This document shows positions 20,050 to 32,420 of a DNA stretch of 64,000 nucleotides, piece by piece. Position numbers and translations under genes: made by a program. Source of the DNA: G039954875 sp047528275 (lineage in GTDB: Bacteria; Bacteroidota; Bacteroidia; Flavobacteriales; Blattabacteriaceae); contig CP180023.1 in assembly GCA_047528275.1 (NCBI GenBank), positions 1,488,001-1,552,000 on the forward strand, read 5' to 3'. Below the pieces are notes generated by a model. The model ran no database searches. It was not told the DNA's origin and saw only the letters and a program-made list of their open reading frames with translations. The stretch's first letter is position 1, and each line of letters opens with the position of its first letter.

Positions 20050-21702
20050 ATGTCACTGAAGAATATCGACCCGACGAGGACCACTACATGGAAAAAACTT
20101 CAAAAACATCATGATGAGATACAAAAAATATCACTGAAGACCCTCTTTGAAGAAAGATCCGATCACTTTGAAAATTTTAGTATCCGTATGGGTGACATTT
20201 TTCTGGATTATTCTAAAAACCGGATCAACACAAAAACTCGAGACCTTTTGATCGAACTCGCTCAAGCATGTGAATTACCCGATGCCATTGAGAAGATGTT
20301 TTCAGGCGATCCGATCAACCAGACCGAGAGGCGCAGTGTACTCCATACTACCTTAAGAAACTATTCAGGCGGACCTGTATACGTCGACGGACAAGATGTT
20401 ACGACCGAAGTCAAAGCCGTACTCAATCAGATGAAAGAATTTTCCCAGGCTATCCTGAGCGATTATTGGAAAGGCTACACAGGAAAGCCCATCACCGATG
20501 TGGTCAATCTTGGCATCGGAGGATCGGATCTAGGGCCTGTAATGGTTGTAGAAGCTTTAAAATACTACAAAACTCACCTCAACGTCTATTTTGTATCAAA
20601 CGTTGATGGGACACATCTCACTGAAACACTCAAACCATTACATCCGGAGACTACTTTATTTATCATTGCCTCAAAAACCTTTACTACCCAAGAGACGATG
20701 ACCAACGCAACCACAGCCCGCCAATGGTTTCTTGAGCAAGCCAACTCAGAAGGGTACATCGCTCAGCATTTTGTAGCGCTATCCACTAATAGTATAGAAG
20801 TAGAAAGATTTGGTATCGACCAGAAAAACATATTCCGCTTCTGGGATTGGGTCGGCGGACGGTATTCACTCTGGGGAGCCATCGGGTTGAGCATCTGTTT
20901 GGCTGTAGGCTTTGATAATTTTGAGGCCCTCCTGCAAGGAGCCCATCAAGTTGACGAACATTTCAGAAAGACGCCCTTCCATACAAATATCCCAGTGATA
21001 CTAGCCCTCCTAGGTATTTGGTATATCAATTTTTTTGGAGCTCAGAGTCATGCTGTCTTACCATATGATCAATATTTACACCGATTTCCCGCCTATCTCC
21101 AGCAAATCGATATGGAAAGCAATGGAAAAGCCACAGATCGTGATGGTTACCGAGTCAGCTACTCAACTGGACCGATCATTTGGGGAGAGCCGGGCACCAA
21201 TGGCCAACATTCTTTTTATCAACTACTCCATCAGGGTACAGCCTTTATCCCCTGTGATTTCATCGCACCAGTACAATCCTTGCACCCGATAGGGGATCAT
21301 CATCAAAAACTATTCTCTCACTTCCTAGCACAGACCCAAGCACTGGCTTTTGGCAAGGACAAGCAAGAGGTCATCAACGAATTGAAAAGCCAAGGGAAAT
21401 CCCCTGAAGAACTCAAACGCTTAGCCCCATTCAAAATTTTTGAAGGCAACCGGCCAAGTAATTCTATTCTATTCAAGAAGCTCACACCTAGTGTATTGGG
21501 GAATATAATATCCATTTATGAACACAAAATATTCGTCCAAGGTATTATTTGGAACATCTTCAGTTTTGACCAATGGGGCGTAGAGCTTGGTAAACAATTG
21601 GCACAAAAAATCTTGCCCGACTTAGGTCGTGATGATTCAGTCGCCTCTTACGATGTTTCGACCAACGGACTGATCAACATCTACAAAAAGATGTGTGAAT
21701 AA
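20050..21702 (+). CDS. pgi: Glucose-6-phosphate isomerase
   Basis: A 550-residue phosphoglucose isomerase of glycolysis, acting in the cytoplasm. It has the sugar-phosphate binding blocks NLGIGGSDLGP and IASKTFTTQETM. The family signatures GGRYSLWGAIGLSI and GPIIWGEPGTNGQHSFYQLLHQG are also present. The catalytic glutamate lies in the second block, and the C-terminal SFDQWGVELGK block is intact. Length matches the long bacterial and eukaryotic type. It stands alone, with the OTU and coiled-coil remnants upstream and a convergent dead lipoprotein gene downstream. No clear promoter was seen. Confidence 0.97.
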   Translation: MSLKNIDPTRTTTWKKLQKHHDEIQKISLKTLFEERSDHFENFSIRMGDIFLDYSKNRINTKTRDLLIELAQACELPDAIEKMFSGDPINQTERRSVLHTTLRNYSGGPVYVDGQDVTTEVKAVLNQMKEFSQAILSDYWKGYTGKPITDVVNLGIGGSDLGPVMVVEALKYYKTHLNVYFVSNVDGTHLTETLKPLHPETTLFIIASKTFTTQETMTNATTARQWFLEQANSEGYIAQHFVALSTNSIEVERFGIDQKNIFRFWDWVGGRYSLWGAIGLSICLAVGFDNFEALLQGAHQVDEHFRKTPFHTNIPVILALLGIWYINFFGAQSHAVLPYDQYLHRFPAYLQQIDMESNGKATDRDGYRVSYSTGPIIWGEPGTNGQHSFYQLLHQGTAFIPCDFIAPVQSLHPIGDHHQKLFSHFLAQTQALAFGKDKQEVINELKSQGKSPEELKRLAPFKIFEGNRPSNSILFKKLTPSVLGNIISIYEHKIFVQGIIWNIFSFDQWGVELGKQLAQKILPDLGRDDSVASYDVSTNGLINIYKKMCE

Positions 21703-21798
21703 AAAATCTTTTCCAGAATCGTCTGATCAAGTATATTTTACAACAAATCACAACGTTCCATCCTTTCTCATCAAGTGAGTTATAAAACCACCATGAAT

Positions 21799-22337
21799 CT
21801 ACTTTGATTTTTGGATTGCAGGTGGATATTTGGCTAATATAAACATCGATCACGGCTTTGATGCGCTCATTTTTTCTTTCCAAATCACCTATATCTATAG
21901 CGCCACCTTGGCCCTGCCAGACCAGTATGTTTTTTTTTGAGCATCTACCAAGTCGATGATCACCCCCCCCCCTCGATATATTGGCTGACATAAGAGTTGT
22001 TCTACCAACCCCACCACCACGGACTGTATCATCTCCATGCCAATAAGTCCAGCCATAAGAATAAACGTTAATATTAATCTTCTCTTCGGTGGACGACAAG
22101 ATGTTGACGTACAAATCAGGATTGGAACTGGTCTTTTTGAGCCCTTTCATCTTTAAATTTCGCTTGATAGTACTCACAATACGGCTTCTTATCCAGATCA
22201 TTTTATTTTAATGAAAGCCAAATCCCTTATAATAAAAAATCTACGCTTTTATCATAGTCGAAAGATACCCTTAAGAGACTGCACACATTCAACAATAGAG
22301 CCAAAAAAAAACATATCAATAGTGATATATTTCTCAT
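21799..22337 (-). pseudogene. DUF4136 lipoprotein, frameshifted
   Basis: The start at 22337 reads MRNISLLICFFLALLLNVC, a lipoprotein-like signal. Then comes VSFDYDKSVDF, a stop, and LDKKPYCEYYQ and GLKKTSSNPDLYVNIL, the DUF4136 core. Further on, GGGVIIDLVDA and ILVWQGQG appear in different frames. The end, AKYPPAIQKSK, is followed by TAG. A run of ten C at 21963-21972 sits at one of the frame changes. A 175-codon open frame (21674-22201) covers part of this, but it runs out of phase with the domain at both ends. The function of the family is unknown; members are small Bacteroidota outer-membrane lipoproteins. Confidence 0.75.
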
Positions 22338-22522
22338 AACAATTATTTATTCTGATCCGTACAAACAACTTCAATCATCATCGTTCTTCTTTTCAAAACA
22401 GTACTTAACACTGACTTAACGATCTGGCCCTCCCTAAACAGAAGCTTAACAATAAATTCTCACCCACTTAAAGTTGGAAAAAGACACATTCTGGAATTTT
22501 ATTCTCATTGATCTACAAAATC

Positions 22523-25500
22523 ATGAAAAACCCAACATTCTATCATTGTATTTTACTTTTATTTCTCTAGCATTCTCGTATTCGGCCAAATGAGAGTTTT
22601 AAACGAGAAAGTGATCTCAGAAGATGGTACCATACTCCCATGGGCTACAGTACAGATGAAAGCGTAATCCAAAACTGTAGAGACCAATAACCAGGGGAAC
22701 TTTAAGATCGTTCTCTCCAAAGGAGAGGACACCCTAGAGGTTTCTTACATCAGTTTCTAAACTCAAATAATGGTACTCAAAAACGATAAGAAAAATTATC
22801 ATCCATATACAAGATGATAAACTCTTGTAAGAGTTCACCATTACATCATTAAGAGTTAAAAATAAGAAAAATAAGATCGGCTATTCTACCCCAAGAGATC
22901 AAAAGCCGAATCCCTAAACAAAGTCAAAATAAGCAGCTCTATAGCGACTCTAATAAGTAAAATATCAGGTCTAACTATCTACCAATAAACCTAGTTTTTT
23001 TTGAAAGCCCCAATTAGTCTTTACGCGGCGAGAAACCCCTGATCAGTATCAACGATGTCTTGATCAACTCGGACAGCTGAGATATCAACGCCGAAGAAAT
23101 CGAAAGCATGAATATGCTCAAAATCCCTACAGCAGCAACTCTATACAATGCCGATCCTACTCGCTACGTGGTGATGATCATAATGAAAAAGGAAGGTAAA
23201 ATCCGTAAAAAAAATTGACATCTCCTTGAAAATAAAAAGTGTTTTCAATGGAGGTTGGTTCGATTTCTCCTAACAGCAAACTCGATACGGTATTAGCTTC
23301 GGTAGCAAATACACCTTCAGTAATGGTAAAGGTAATAGTGTACAATATATTGATAAATAGGTATGTAAAACTAATATCAACTAAAAGACTCCTTGAAGCC
23401 TAGCGGTTGGTGGGAGACCACTCAATACAATAGTTCAATAGATACCTCTACCGGGCGATTGAAATCCTTACCTTGTTTGTCTTAGAAGCCAAGACAATCT
23501 GAAGCGATCTCTGCACACAGGCTATCTCAACACCTATGACTTTTCGATCGCTGGAAAAAAAGCAAAAAAAGAAATATCCACCTAGGGATTTCCCATCGAT
23601 ACCTTCATGGCCAGGTGCCCAATACAAACCTAAACATCACTAATGCTTCGATAGCCGGCGGATATCAGTTGACTAAAAAATTTCGTTTTGATACGATAGT
23701 GAATTACAACCGTTAATATTCCATTAATTATCCTCGAAGAGGTTAGATCCCTTTGAACATCATCTACAATATGATGCTCTGAATGGGGTCAGAAACTGAT
23801 ATTCTCAATCTGAAAAATTATTAACGAACAGGAAAGGAATGCATCCAATAATGCAACTACAACTATGCCTGGTACAATAATCCTTGGTTTATGATCTACG
23901 AAACAGCTACAGACCCATAACCAGAACAAGATCTATGGCAATGCCTTCCTAAAATACGATGTCACCGATCACCTAAAGCTGATACTTAGGGAAGTTTTTA
24001 AATCGGCCAACAAGTTTTATGAATTGAAATGGATCAAGATTTTTCTCTAGTATAGCCGAAATAGTAAAGTTAACTATGAAATCACACAGATCAATTATGA
24101 GCTCTAAACGACCAATTTATTGCTAAATTATGAGCAAATATTTGGCTAAATTAGCCTATCTAGACCCCTAGAGGGTGAGAGAAAAGATTTCTGATGTCGG
24201 CTCTTTATTCCACGACAGATAGGCTATGGGTAGCCGAACTGTATAATCTGAACAATAGTGTAGGTTGGTCAGCTTTATCCAACGTTTAGAACGCTTACAG
24301 AAATACAACCTTTACACCACACTCGAGCTCGATTGCAAAAAGATGATTCTACTTCGCGACCTGACCAACCGCAGGGATTACGATTTTCGCTACCATCCTA
24401 AGCTAACTAGTATAACTAGCCTTCGGTCTTCACGAGTCTGATCCTCTGAAAGATGGTCGACCTACCCACCCAATGAATCAATTTTCTAAAGATCCGAGGA
24501 TCATCCTGGGCCCGATTCAGACGTGGAATCAATCTGGATAATATTTACTGAGATCTTCTCTCAGACAAAGAATCAAGTCCAATGACGAAGCGGGACAAGA
24601 CGTCAAACTGTATGACTATCTGGCCACCTATCGATGTGCATATCTTTTTGAATTTAATTTCCTAAGTTTCTTGGGTAATCCTGTTCTTCATTCGAATTTA
24701 ACCAGTGTCTATGAAGCTAGCTTAGAAACTAAATTTTTCCACAACCGATTTAAGCTAAATGCTAGAGTGTATTACAAATCTGGATCAATAGGAGATCATC
24801 AAGCAATCCATTTCCAAAACCTCAAGTTACAGTAAGGTCTGAACAACTTCAATCGATACGTCAAAAAAGGCATCGAACTCATCCTAAGCGCCAAGACGAT
24901 CAAGACGCCAAGCTTTCAATGGAGTATTATATTGATTTAGTACTTATAAAGGAGCTACCTCAACGCAATAGAATCCTATTTTGGGTACAATATTGAAGGG
25001 ATGCGAGCTGGCCAACGAACCGATCAATACATCAGGTCAGCATGGAAATATTCGCCTGATGAATAACCGATCATTAGTCAAAACGGCTTATCTGTCAAGC
25101 AAGCTACTTCCATCCGCTTGGATTACATTAGTCCAGATTGGAAACTCGGTTGAGCTCAAGCTCTTTCGTACAAAAATCTGACACTGGGTTTTCTGATCAG
25201 TGCTAGGTTTGGAAAAGGTTTTCGCTCAAAGATGGGTTGAAAGATGTAGTGGGTTGGTACACATCCTGATAGTACCAATCCAAAACACGAGGCAGCTTAT
25301 CATGGAAATAAATTTACCCCTGAAGAGGTAAATAACGTTAAAAAAAAACTGATGGGGACATCAGCTAGGAACCCAATCGCTACACGAGCAATTGAATCGA
25401 CTTAGTTAGAAGTTATTAAGACAAGGTCAAACAAAGTATCTTCATCAACAGCTCTTTCATCAAGCTACGCCAAGTGGAACTCAGTTTTGATTTCCTCAAG

Positions 25501-25670
25501 GACTAGCTTAAAAGCTCGAATCTCAAAAAGTCTTCTTTTCTATCACCACCTACAATGTCTGATTGTGAATAAAAGTCCGCTTTATCAATCCCAATGGAAA
25601 AGACTACAAGAAACTTCAAGAGCCTTCGGCCTATATCATCGGTTTTATCTTGAGTATGAATTTTTAAAAA
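22523..25670 (+). pseudogene. SusC/RagA-type TonB-dependent outer-membrane transporter, decayed
   Basis: It begins with a signal peptide (MKNPTFYHCILLLFL) and a carboxypeptidase-like domain (GTILPWATVQMKA, NNQGNFKIVLSKGEDTLEVSY). The plug domain follows near 23020-23200, with PLISINDVLIN and EEIESMNMLKIPTAATLYNAD, the hallmark of SusC plugs. Barrel pieces continue in shifting frames to GLYHRFYLEYEF near 25665. Dozens of stops are scattered over 3.1 kb, yet the gene keeps nearly full length, so point decay has outpaced deletion. SusC proteins import glycans or peptides with a SusD lipoprotein, which follows directly. Confidence 0.87.
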
Positions 25671-25672
25671 CT

Positions 25673-27110
25673 CATCCAGATCAAACGTTACCTTATTCTG
25701 ATCAGTCTCTTTTTACTATGCACTTACAAAGATGATCTGGACGAATTGGCCAAAGATTCTAACAATCCTGAGCAAGTCCAACCCTTCAAGCTCTTACTGA
25801 TAGTTCAAAAGGACCTCTTTCAAATGTCAACAGAAAATAAAGGAAGCTTCAAAATCCATGTGACCGTACGTCAACTGAGCTTTGCAAAGGACAATACCAA
25901 ATATATGCACGGGAATATTTTTCTGAATTTGATGCTCTGCGGAAGGTACACCCACATGATGCATGAAGCCTGTCGTACAGGAGAAACGACTTATCTAGCC
26001 TTAGTATAATTTTCCAGTCCCTATACTTTCTTCAACCTGATCCGAACCTATATGGAAGTGCCTTATTCAGAATCCTTACAAGGGGATAAATACCTCAATC
26101 CGGCAATAGGTAGTAAATCCCTTTCTCTGCCCTCACAGTATGATGCCTAAAAAAAGATCATACCGGGTATCTTGGATGAATTGAAAATAGCCAATCAGGA
26201 GCTAGCCAATTTAAGAGAAACATCGCCGGATACCTAATTTATCAGGGTGACAAATCACTTTAGCGCAAGCTCATTAATAGTTTCTGGCTGCGCATATTGC
26301 TCACCCTATCAAACCAATCAAACGATTCGGACTTGAAGATAAAAGAACGATTTCAAGAGATTTATCCGGTCCTGACCCTCTTTAAAAAAAAATGGATGAA
26401 AGTACTTAGTTTAAGTATACCGAACAAGATAAGATGTGTACAAACTCTACAGAAACAATAGCCTAGAAAGCAGCATTTAAATGAATAAAGATTTTGTAAA
26501 TCTACTCAAATATCTCCCAATACTCAAAAATCTAGCTTATCCCCTACCGATTTCAACACCTAAAAGTGTGCTAATACACCCCATACAACCCATCTGACAT
26601 TCAGTCCTAAGTGAGTTACGGGCACCATCTCTAAGATTGACCAACCGCTACTACAGCGACCGAGTCAACGAACTCTATATGTTAATGGAGTATCCTGATC
26701 TGCAATTCATCTTGGCCAAATCGGTTCAAAGAGGATGGATCACAGACGATAATAAAGATTTTTATGAAAAAGTCATCCTGGCTAACTTTGATTTTATAGT
26801 CTTTCAGAGATTGATTATCATCCATATATCCAATAACCTAAAATACAATACAATTCATACAAATTCCTTAAGCAGATCAATATCCAGGAGTACATTCAAT
26901 CCTTTTACCAGTCAGGTTGGGAACCTTTTTTCAATTATCACCACATTGCCTTTCCAAAGTCCATCGGACGTACTGGAGCCAGATAATTAAGTAGTCAAGT
27001 ACATTACCGCTGGGGTCTACCCGACTTCCGAATATCGATATAATGGCGATAATGTCCAAAAGGCTCTCCAAAACCAAGGGTTTGTTCAAGACACCATCAC
27101 TTAAAAATCT
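25673..27110 (+). pseudogene. SusD/RagB-like nutrient-binding lipoprotein, decayed
   Basis: A lipoprotein signal (KRYLILISLFLLC) opens the gene. It is followed by DDLDELAKDSNNPEQVQP, then MEVPYSESLQGDKYLNP and ILDELKIANQELANL, the SusD-like_2 repeat region. Near 26640-26760 it reads YYSDRVNELYMLMEYPDLQFILAKS, followed by RGWITDD. The end holds FYQSGWEPFFNY and YPTSEYRYNGDNVQKALQNQ, strong SusD-like_2 markers. Many stops and shifts are present. With the preceding SusC it formed a transporter pair. The open pieces at 25746-26009 and 26637-26990 are partly out of phase and are not genes of their own. Confidence 0.83.
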
Positions 27111-27153
27111 TAAATCTTTATTAAAAGTTAAAAATCATTAACACTTTCACTAT

Positions 27154-28260
27154 ATGAAAAAAAATGTTTAACATTGTCCTATGCTTATCGGCTTATCTAT
27201 TACGGGACCAAAAAACCGAAAATATCATCTAAATCACTCTATACGGATTGCACTGGAAAAAAACTCTTCAATGGAGCAGATCCGTAACTGATCGCCGAGA
27301 TCTCCTACGTCAAAGATACCGCCCAAATCAAACAAGCCTTCTCGAAAGATACCCCTGAGGCACAGAGAATAAACCTCTTACCCTTCTTTTTAAGTGAATT
27401 GGATACTAAGGGTCAACTCTATAGGAATCACTTTTGTGGGAACCAAATCAATGTATCCAAAAAACAATGCTTTTCCTACCCGGACTATAACAAAAATATC
27501 AACGATTTTACCAATGACGTACGCATCCGGAGCAACAAGAAGTTTTACAACTCTAATGAAACCTTGCTAGATCGGTTGTACAAAAGACAGGATTTAAAAT
27601 GGAAAATGTCCGATTTTGGCAGATGGGATATTTTCCCCTTCATCATCAATGACAAGCATAGTGGTGTACCCATCCGAGGCCGGCTATTACTTCTTCCACT
27701 GACTCACCCCTGAATGAGAAAGAAAATGCCTTGAACCAACTTCAAAAATAATTGCTCCGGATCTGAAAAGGGATCACTTATGATACATTCACGCATCAAT
27801 ACGCTTTGGAATACTTGAAAAAAAAATCATCCAAGATTTTTATACATCGCTTTTGGAGCGATCGACAACTTTGCTCAAGAAGGTCATTATAACTAATAGC
27901 TCCATGCAGTACACCGTACTGATGACTTCATCCGATAGATCTGGTAGTTCGTACAAAACGATCTAGTCTATAAAAATAAGATTACCTTGTTGATCACTTG
28001 TGAGCATGTTCGGGATACTCAATCTTTAGATCAGTGGGAAAGCCATAGAGCCCCGCTGTCAAAGGATCAACCAGACTTAGGTAGAGGCCCCATATCATCG
28101 GGCCTGATTCGCCAGCTCTAGACGAGAAGTCTACACACCGAGATAGTTGTACAATAAAAAGTGGGCTGCGAGGATCATCCGATTCATAGGACTAAAATAA
28201 ACCGCTGGAGAAAAAGTAGGAGTTGCTGTAAAAAAATTATCTAAACTTGAGCTCATAAGC
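27154..28260 (+). pseudogene. Alkaline phosphatase superfamily (phosphoglyceromutase-like) protein, decayed
   Basis: The best preserved part is an open frame of 104 codons (27399-27713), preceded by AQIKQAFSKDTPEAQRINLLPFF in the same frame across its start. It contains SYPDYNKNINDF and GRWDIFPFIINDKHSGVP. Later frames give LYIAFGAIDNFAQEGHY, FVQNDLVYKNKITLLITCEH and DQWESH, matching the metal-site region of type I phosphodiesterases and nucleotide pyrophosphatases (the normal T-D-H is here C-E-H). The first 80 codons and the last third are broken. Position after susC/susD suggests it served nutrient or phosphate release outside the inner membrane, which is inference. Confidence 0.72.
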
Positions 28261-30070
28261 ATTCAGTACACCAATTCTTTGGACTAAAGAACAGAATTTA
28301 TACGAGACTTTTAATCCCAAGAAAAAAGAGTATTACGCATAGCCCACATTATCCACTGTCATGTGTTGAAACAAAACAATTGTAAAACAATCATTCAAAA
28401 ATGATCACCTAAATCCGCGAGATGAAAAACCGACTAGATTTTATCAACAAAACCAGAGACACATTATGGGTGGCAACGAAAAAACCACTAAATTAATCGC
28501 GAGAGTCATTGAAAGGTCTGGCACGAATTAATGGGAGAAAACGAGCTGCTCATGAGTAAAAAAGAATTATCAAGAATAAAATGAGATTTCAATTGATCAA
28601 GGCTCTGGACTAATTTTTTACGGATTTGGTTAAAAAAAGAGCTCAGAGCTCTTTTTCTACGATTATATACACTGTAATGTATCAAAGGCTCAAAATCACT
28701 TTTAGATAAAATTATAAAAAATTGATTATCAATATACATACCTATCTAATGTTAGATTAATGGCTATAAGTTCTAGACTAACTATTTTAGGTACTCGTCT
28801 TTAGTTGCGTATATTTTCTTTTTTTTGAAAAAATTCTCAGTATGTTCAAGATTTTTTTATAATTTAAAATTAAGATTATAAATAGTCATATTATATTGAA
28901 AATCAGTACAATATGTTACTTATTGATATAATACCTAATTTTATTTATTTTAAAATTTAATTAATAATTAATTATTTTAATCTCAAATTATATATATTCA
29001 GAGTACGAAAAATACTTAAAATGAATAAGTTTACTACTTCACAAATCGAGATAATCATCCATGAAAAAGAGATAATAAAAATATAATCTTTTTCTCAAGA
29101 AAAACTATTTTATATTATTAAAATTATTTTAAATTTAAGTCAATAATCTTTAATTTCACTAAGGGAAGTCATATAGCAAAAGGAGTTAAATTAATATATA
29201 GCAAGGTAGGGAAGATAGAAATAATGGAAAACATCTTATATATTTAATTAAAATTGTCCTATTGATATAAATATACCAAACATTAATTTAGATAATTCTT
29301 TAAACAGCAAGTATAAGAAAAAAAGTATCATTTATTAGTGAAGCCTTTCTATTACTGTATAATACCCTACTAAAAGATTCATCTATCCTGAGCTATGAAA
29401 CTCGAAATAATGGAGACATGTTTCAAGATGTCTTAGCGAACAATTAAGTACAAAAATATACAACCATAAAAATCAGATGGATATCTATTCATTTTATTAG
29501 AGCAGACTGTTTATTATTACTCAGTATGATATTACATAAAAAAAGTATGTATTTATACATAATAAATATATATTTACTAGATATTTTAACAATTAAATAA
29601 ATAATATTTAATTATTCTTTATTATTATACTTTACTCGATGAGTATTCAAAAGATTCTAACAATGATCAATTAATGTCAGATCCACAGGCTATCTTGTAT
29701 AAAAGCAAATCTTTTAGATATTATGACAGAAGGACAACCTATCTAGTAGGATCCCTAGAAAAGGTCAAAATTGCATTAATCGCTCTAAAAGATGCCATTA
29801 CTAAAGCATATAAAATATTCGTCAATATATAAAAATGAATTCTTTTTAGCTTTCCTAATTTAAAAGGAATTTAATCAAGACTAAGTACTGATAGTCAAAA
29901 TATATAGGATAAAAGAAAAAATAGTTATTAAAAACCTATAATTGTGACTCACCATAAAACACAAGCAGACTCAAGGATTCTTATTTCAAGAATATACTTG
30001 GTTTAGTAAAAGAGGGAATATAAAATATTATCTTAAATTTTTTACATTGCTTCATATTAACTAATAAATA
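28261..30070. other. AT-rich desert, no identified gene
   Basis: About 1.8 kb with more than 75 percent A+T in most of its length. A 77-codon minus-strand frame (28506-28739) has no recognisable family. On the plus strand near 29640-29830 frames give YYDRRTTYLVGSLEKVKIAL, a remnant I cannot place. No RNA gene signature was seen. Confidence 0.4.
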
Positions 30071-30073
30071 ATA

Positions 30074-30670
30074 ATGATAAAAATCAACTCATCCAACATC
30101 ACAACTGTTGTCAAGCTGCTTAGACAAGGCAGCATTGGTCTGGGGTCCCAACCGATACGAACTATGGCTTGGCTGTAGACCCTTACAATACCTCGGCGGA
30201 AGAGCAGTTTTATGCGATCAAAAAGAAAAACCCACAAATCTCTGATACTCTTCATCTTTGATCCGGAAGAAATTTACATATTTATCAATCGGAAGCAAGT
30301 GAAGATAGATTTTTGCAAGCAATCATGGGAGAATATTAGACCGGATTGTTGAACATTGTGTTACCCAAAAACAGCATTTACACACCAGACGGTCCATATT
30401 TCGACGCACATTCGATTTCCATCGTTTGTAATGAGAATAAAGGCCTTAAAGGACTTAATCCGGGCATTTAGTAAGCCACTAGCATTGATATCGGTCAATT
30501 TCGAGAGCGAAACGACTGTCGATGGTTTGGTCAGTTTCGATCGAACATGTACCCGATTTAAAGAGACTGTTGATTTCATCGTGGAAGATGTTGCCAACAC
30601 GCAGAGAAAGATAACGCGTTCAAGCACTATCATCCAAATCAATGGAAACATAATTCATATCCTTAGGTAA
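30074..30670 (+). pseudogene. Sua5/YciO/YrdC family protein, decayed
   Basis: The start reads MIKINSSNITTVVKLLRQG. The next frame gives PTDTNYGLAVDPYNTSAEEQFYAIKK, the nucleotide-binding block of the family, then LILFIFDPEEIYIFINRKQV. The end reads ISVNFESETTVDG, FIVEDVAN and IIQINGNIIHILR. Members make threonylcarbamoyl-AMP for the t6A base of tRNA or are paralogues of that enzyme. At least four frameshifts or stops are present. Because t6A synthesis is almost always essential, another copy is expected elsewhere in this genome, or this was the dispensable paralogue. Confidence 0.8.
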
Positions 30671-30727
30671 GGATATCTCATCATCGATGAAAAGATCAAA
30701 AGTCTTTACTTATAAAATTTCATTAAA

Positions 30728-31930
30728 ATGCATGAAAAAATAACCAATCGACGGGTTTTCTATACAGTCCTTTTGATTTCACTCCTGATCAACACAGGTA
30801 CTGGGGGCAATATCGCCTTTAATCTCCGGCTTGTTAGGGTTCGTATGGCTATGATCCTGCAGAGGGTTCATTGCCCTTTATCTTCTTGATTCTCGGTCGG
30901 ATTCTTTCGAAGGAATTTTGTGTGCGTATCACCACTTTTCTAGGAAATAAAAAGATTGTAATTGTCTTTTTATCGATCTATTTTATCGCACTGACTTGTT
31001 ATGTTTTCAATCAAAACTATGAACTGATCTCGGTAATCCGATTTTTTCTAGAGGTTGGTCGAAGGGATCATCATCATCATTCTGACCGATTACTCTATCG
31101 AATTCTCAAACACTGATAAGGACCAATAAATGAGGCTCTTTAGCGCTTCGATTAATTTAGGATTTATTCTCGAGCCTTTTTCAATCAGTTTAATCAACAG
31201 TTTGAGCTATCAGACAATCACTGTGTTTTACATCTTGGCATTGGTCGGATTGGTAGCTACATTGTTGGCTGCTCTTGTACTGAATTGAGATTATTCCGAA
31301 TCAACATACTTTAAAGCCCGTCTTCAGACCCGTTGTACAGGGAAGAAAGCAATATATCAAATTTTATGCTTTGACTTTCTTGCGGAGAATTGTCTTTTTC
31401 TACTTCATGATCCTATTGCCTTTTTACCTGATGGATATATTCAGCCATGGCTTTGATCAGGTTAGCAAGCTTTTCATGGTCTCAGCGCTCATTAGCACCA
31501 TGGGTATACCTCTAATTGGCAAGCTCTCCGATAATATAGATCTCATCCTAAGACAATCACTTTACTTTCAATAGCGATTATGACAACAATCTGAGCATCT
31601 CAGCCTTACCACTGTTGAAGGATTTAAGAACCTTTTATGGGCTGTTTATCATTGAAAGTGTAGCCTTCTCACATTTTATACTTCCAGCAAGTATGAAGAT
31701 CTTCTCAGAAAAGATCCAAAATGAAGCTTTTCAACAAGAGATCATTGGCTGAACTGATCACCACCCTAGTGCTTAGATGGGACTGATCTCTTGGGTATGC
31801 GGATTAAACCAAGCCTATGCCTGGTGGTTTGTAGCCTGGCTCTATCAGGCTGGCAGCTTTTTGATTTTTCGTGAAGATAAAATCCTAAAAAACAACCACA
31901 GAATACCTACTCTTCATATATAAAATTTTA
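30728..31930 (+). pseudogene. Major facilitator superfamily transporter, decayed
   Basis: The start MHEKITNRRVFYTVLLISLL and a series of hydrophobic pieces in alternating frames fit a 12-helix transporter of about 400 residues. Telling pieces are EGIIIIILTDYSIEF followed by SASINLGFILEPFSISL (an N-half helix pair) and FDQVSKLFMVSALISTMGIPLIGKLSD, which resembles the cytoplasmic loop motif of the second half. The substrate cannot be told. Stops occur about every 80 codons. The next remnant begins almost at once, without the rest of an intergenic region. Confidence 0.6.
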
Positions 31931-31944
31931 ATAGGTTTTCATAA

Positions 31945-32420
31945 ACAAATATGATACCCCTGAAGATGACCAATTCAATTGATTGAAAAGAGAACTCGAG
32001 CATACACCTAAAGACACCTTCGTTTACCTTTTCTCCAATGTACTTATATTGTCTTTCTATGCTTTTATGAATGAACTTGATAGGAAAAGCTCCTCAGAAG
32101 TATGCTTTTCAATGGGTAGCATATACAAGGACATTACTGAGATCAAATATTTACTTTATCAATATCCATAAGTGAAGCTTTGCCTAAGTGGTCACATTCA
32201 TTATATCGATACGGTAGATTATTTAAGTGTCAAATACCTCTATGGTGGAGGAGTCTTATCTAATTGGTGGAGGGGAGAACTCAGTAAATCTCCCATGTCT
32301 ATAGCCTGATCGATTTTTACGAAAATGAGATAATAATATGTAAAACTGTATCTTATTTAAGATCCTGATCAAGATAAAGAGTCTACTTATTCATCCCTCA
32401 ACTCGGTTCTTTTTCTAATG
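31945..32420 (+). pseudogene. Calcineurin-like metallophosphoesterase, C-terminal stump
   Basis: Only the second half of the domain is present: FNWLKRELEHTPKDT, LILSFYAFMNELDRKSS and LYQYP, then LCLSGHIHYIDTVDYL and VLSNWWRGEL. The G-H-I-H block supplies metal ligands in this family. The first half with the D-x-H and G-D-x-x motifs is missing, and the fragment starts right after the MFS remnant. A deletion therefore seems to have joined two dead genes. The 62-codon open frame at 31983-32171 is part of it. Confidence 0.72.

Noticed and set aside
21674..22201. 175-codon minus-strand frame as a live gene
   Set aside because: It crosses the DUF4136 remnant but is out of phase with the domain at both ends and runs into pgi.
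28506..28739. 77-codon minus-strand frame
   Set aside because: No family, no start signals, in an AT-rich desert; likely chance.
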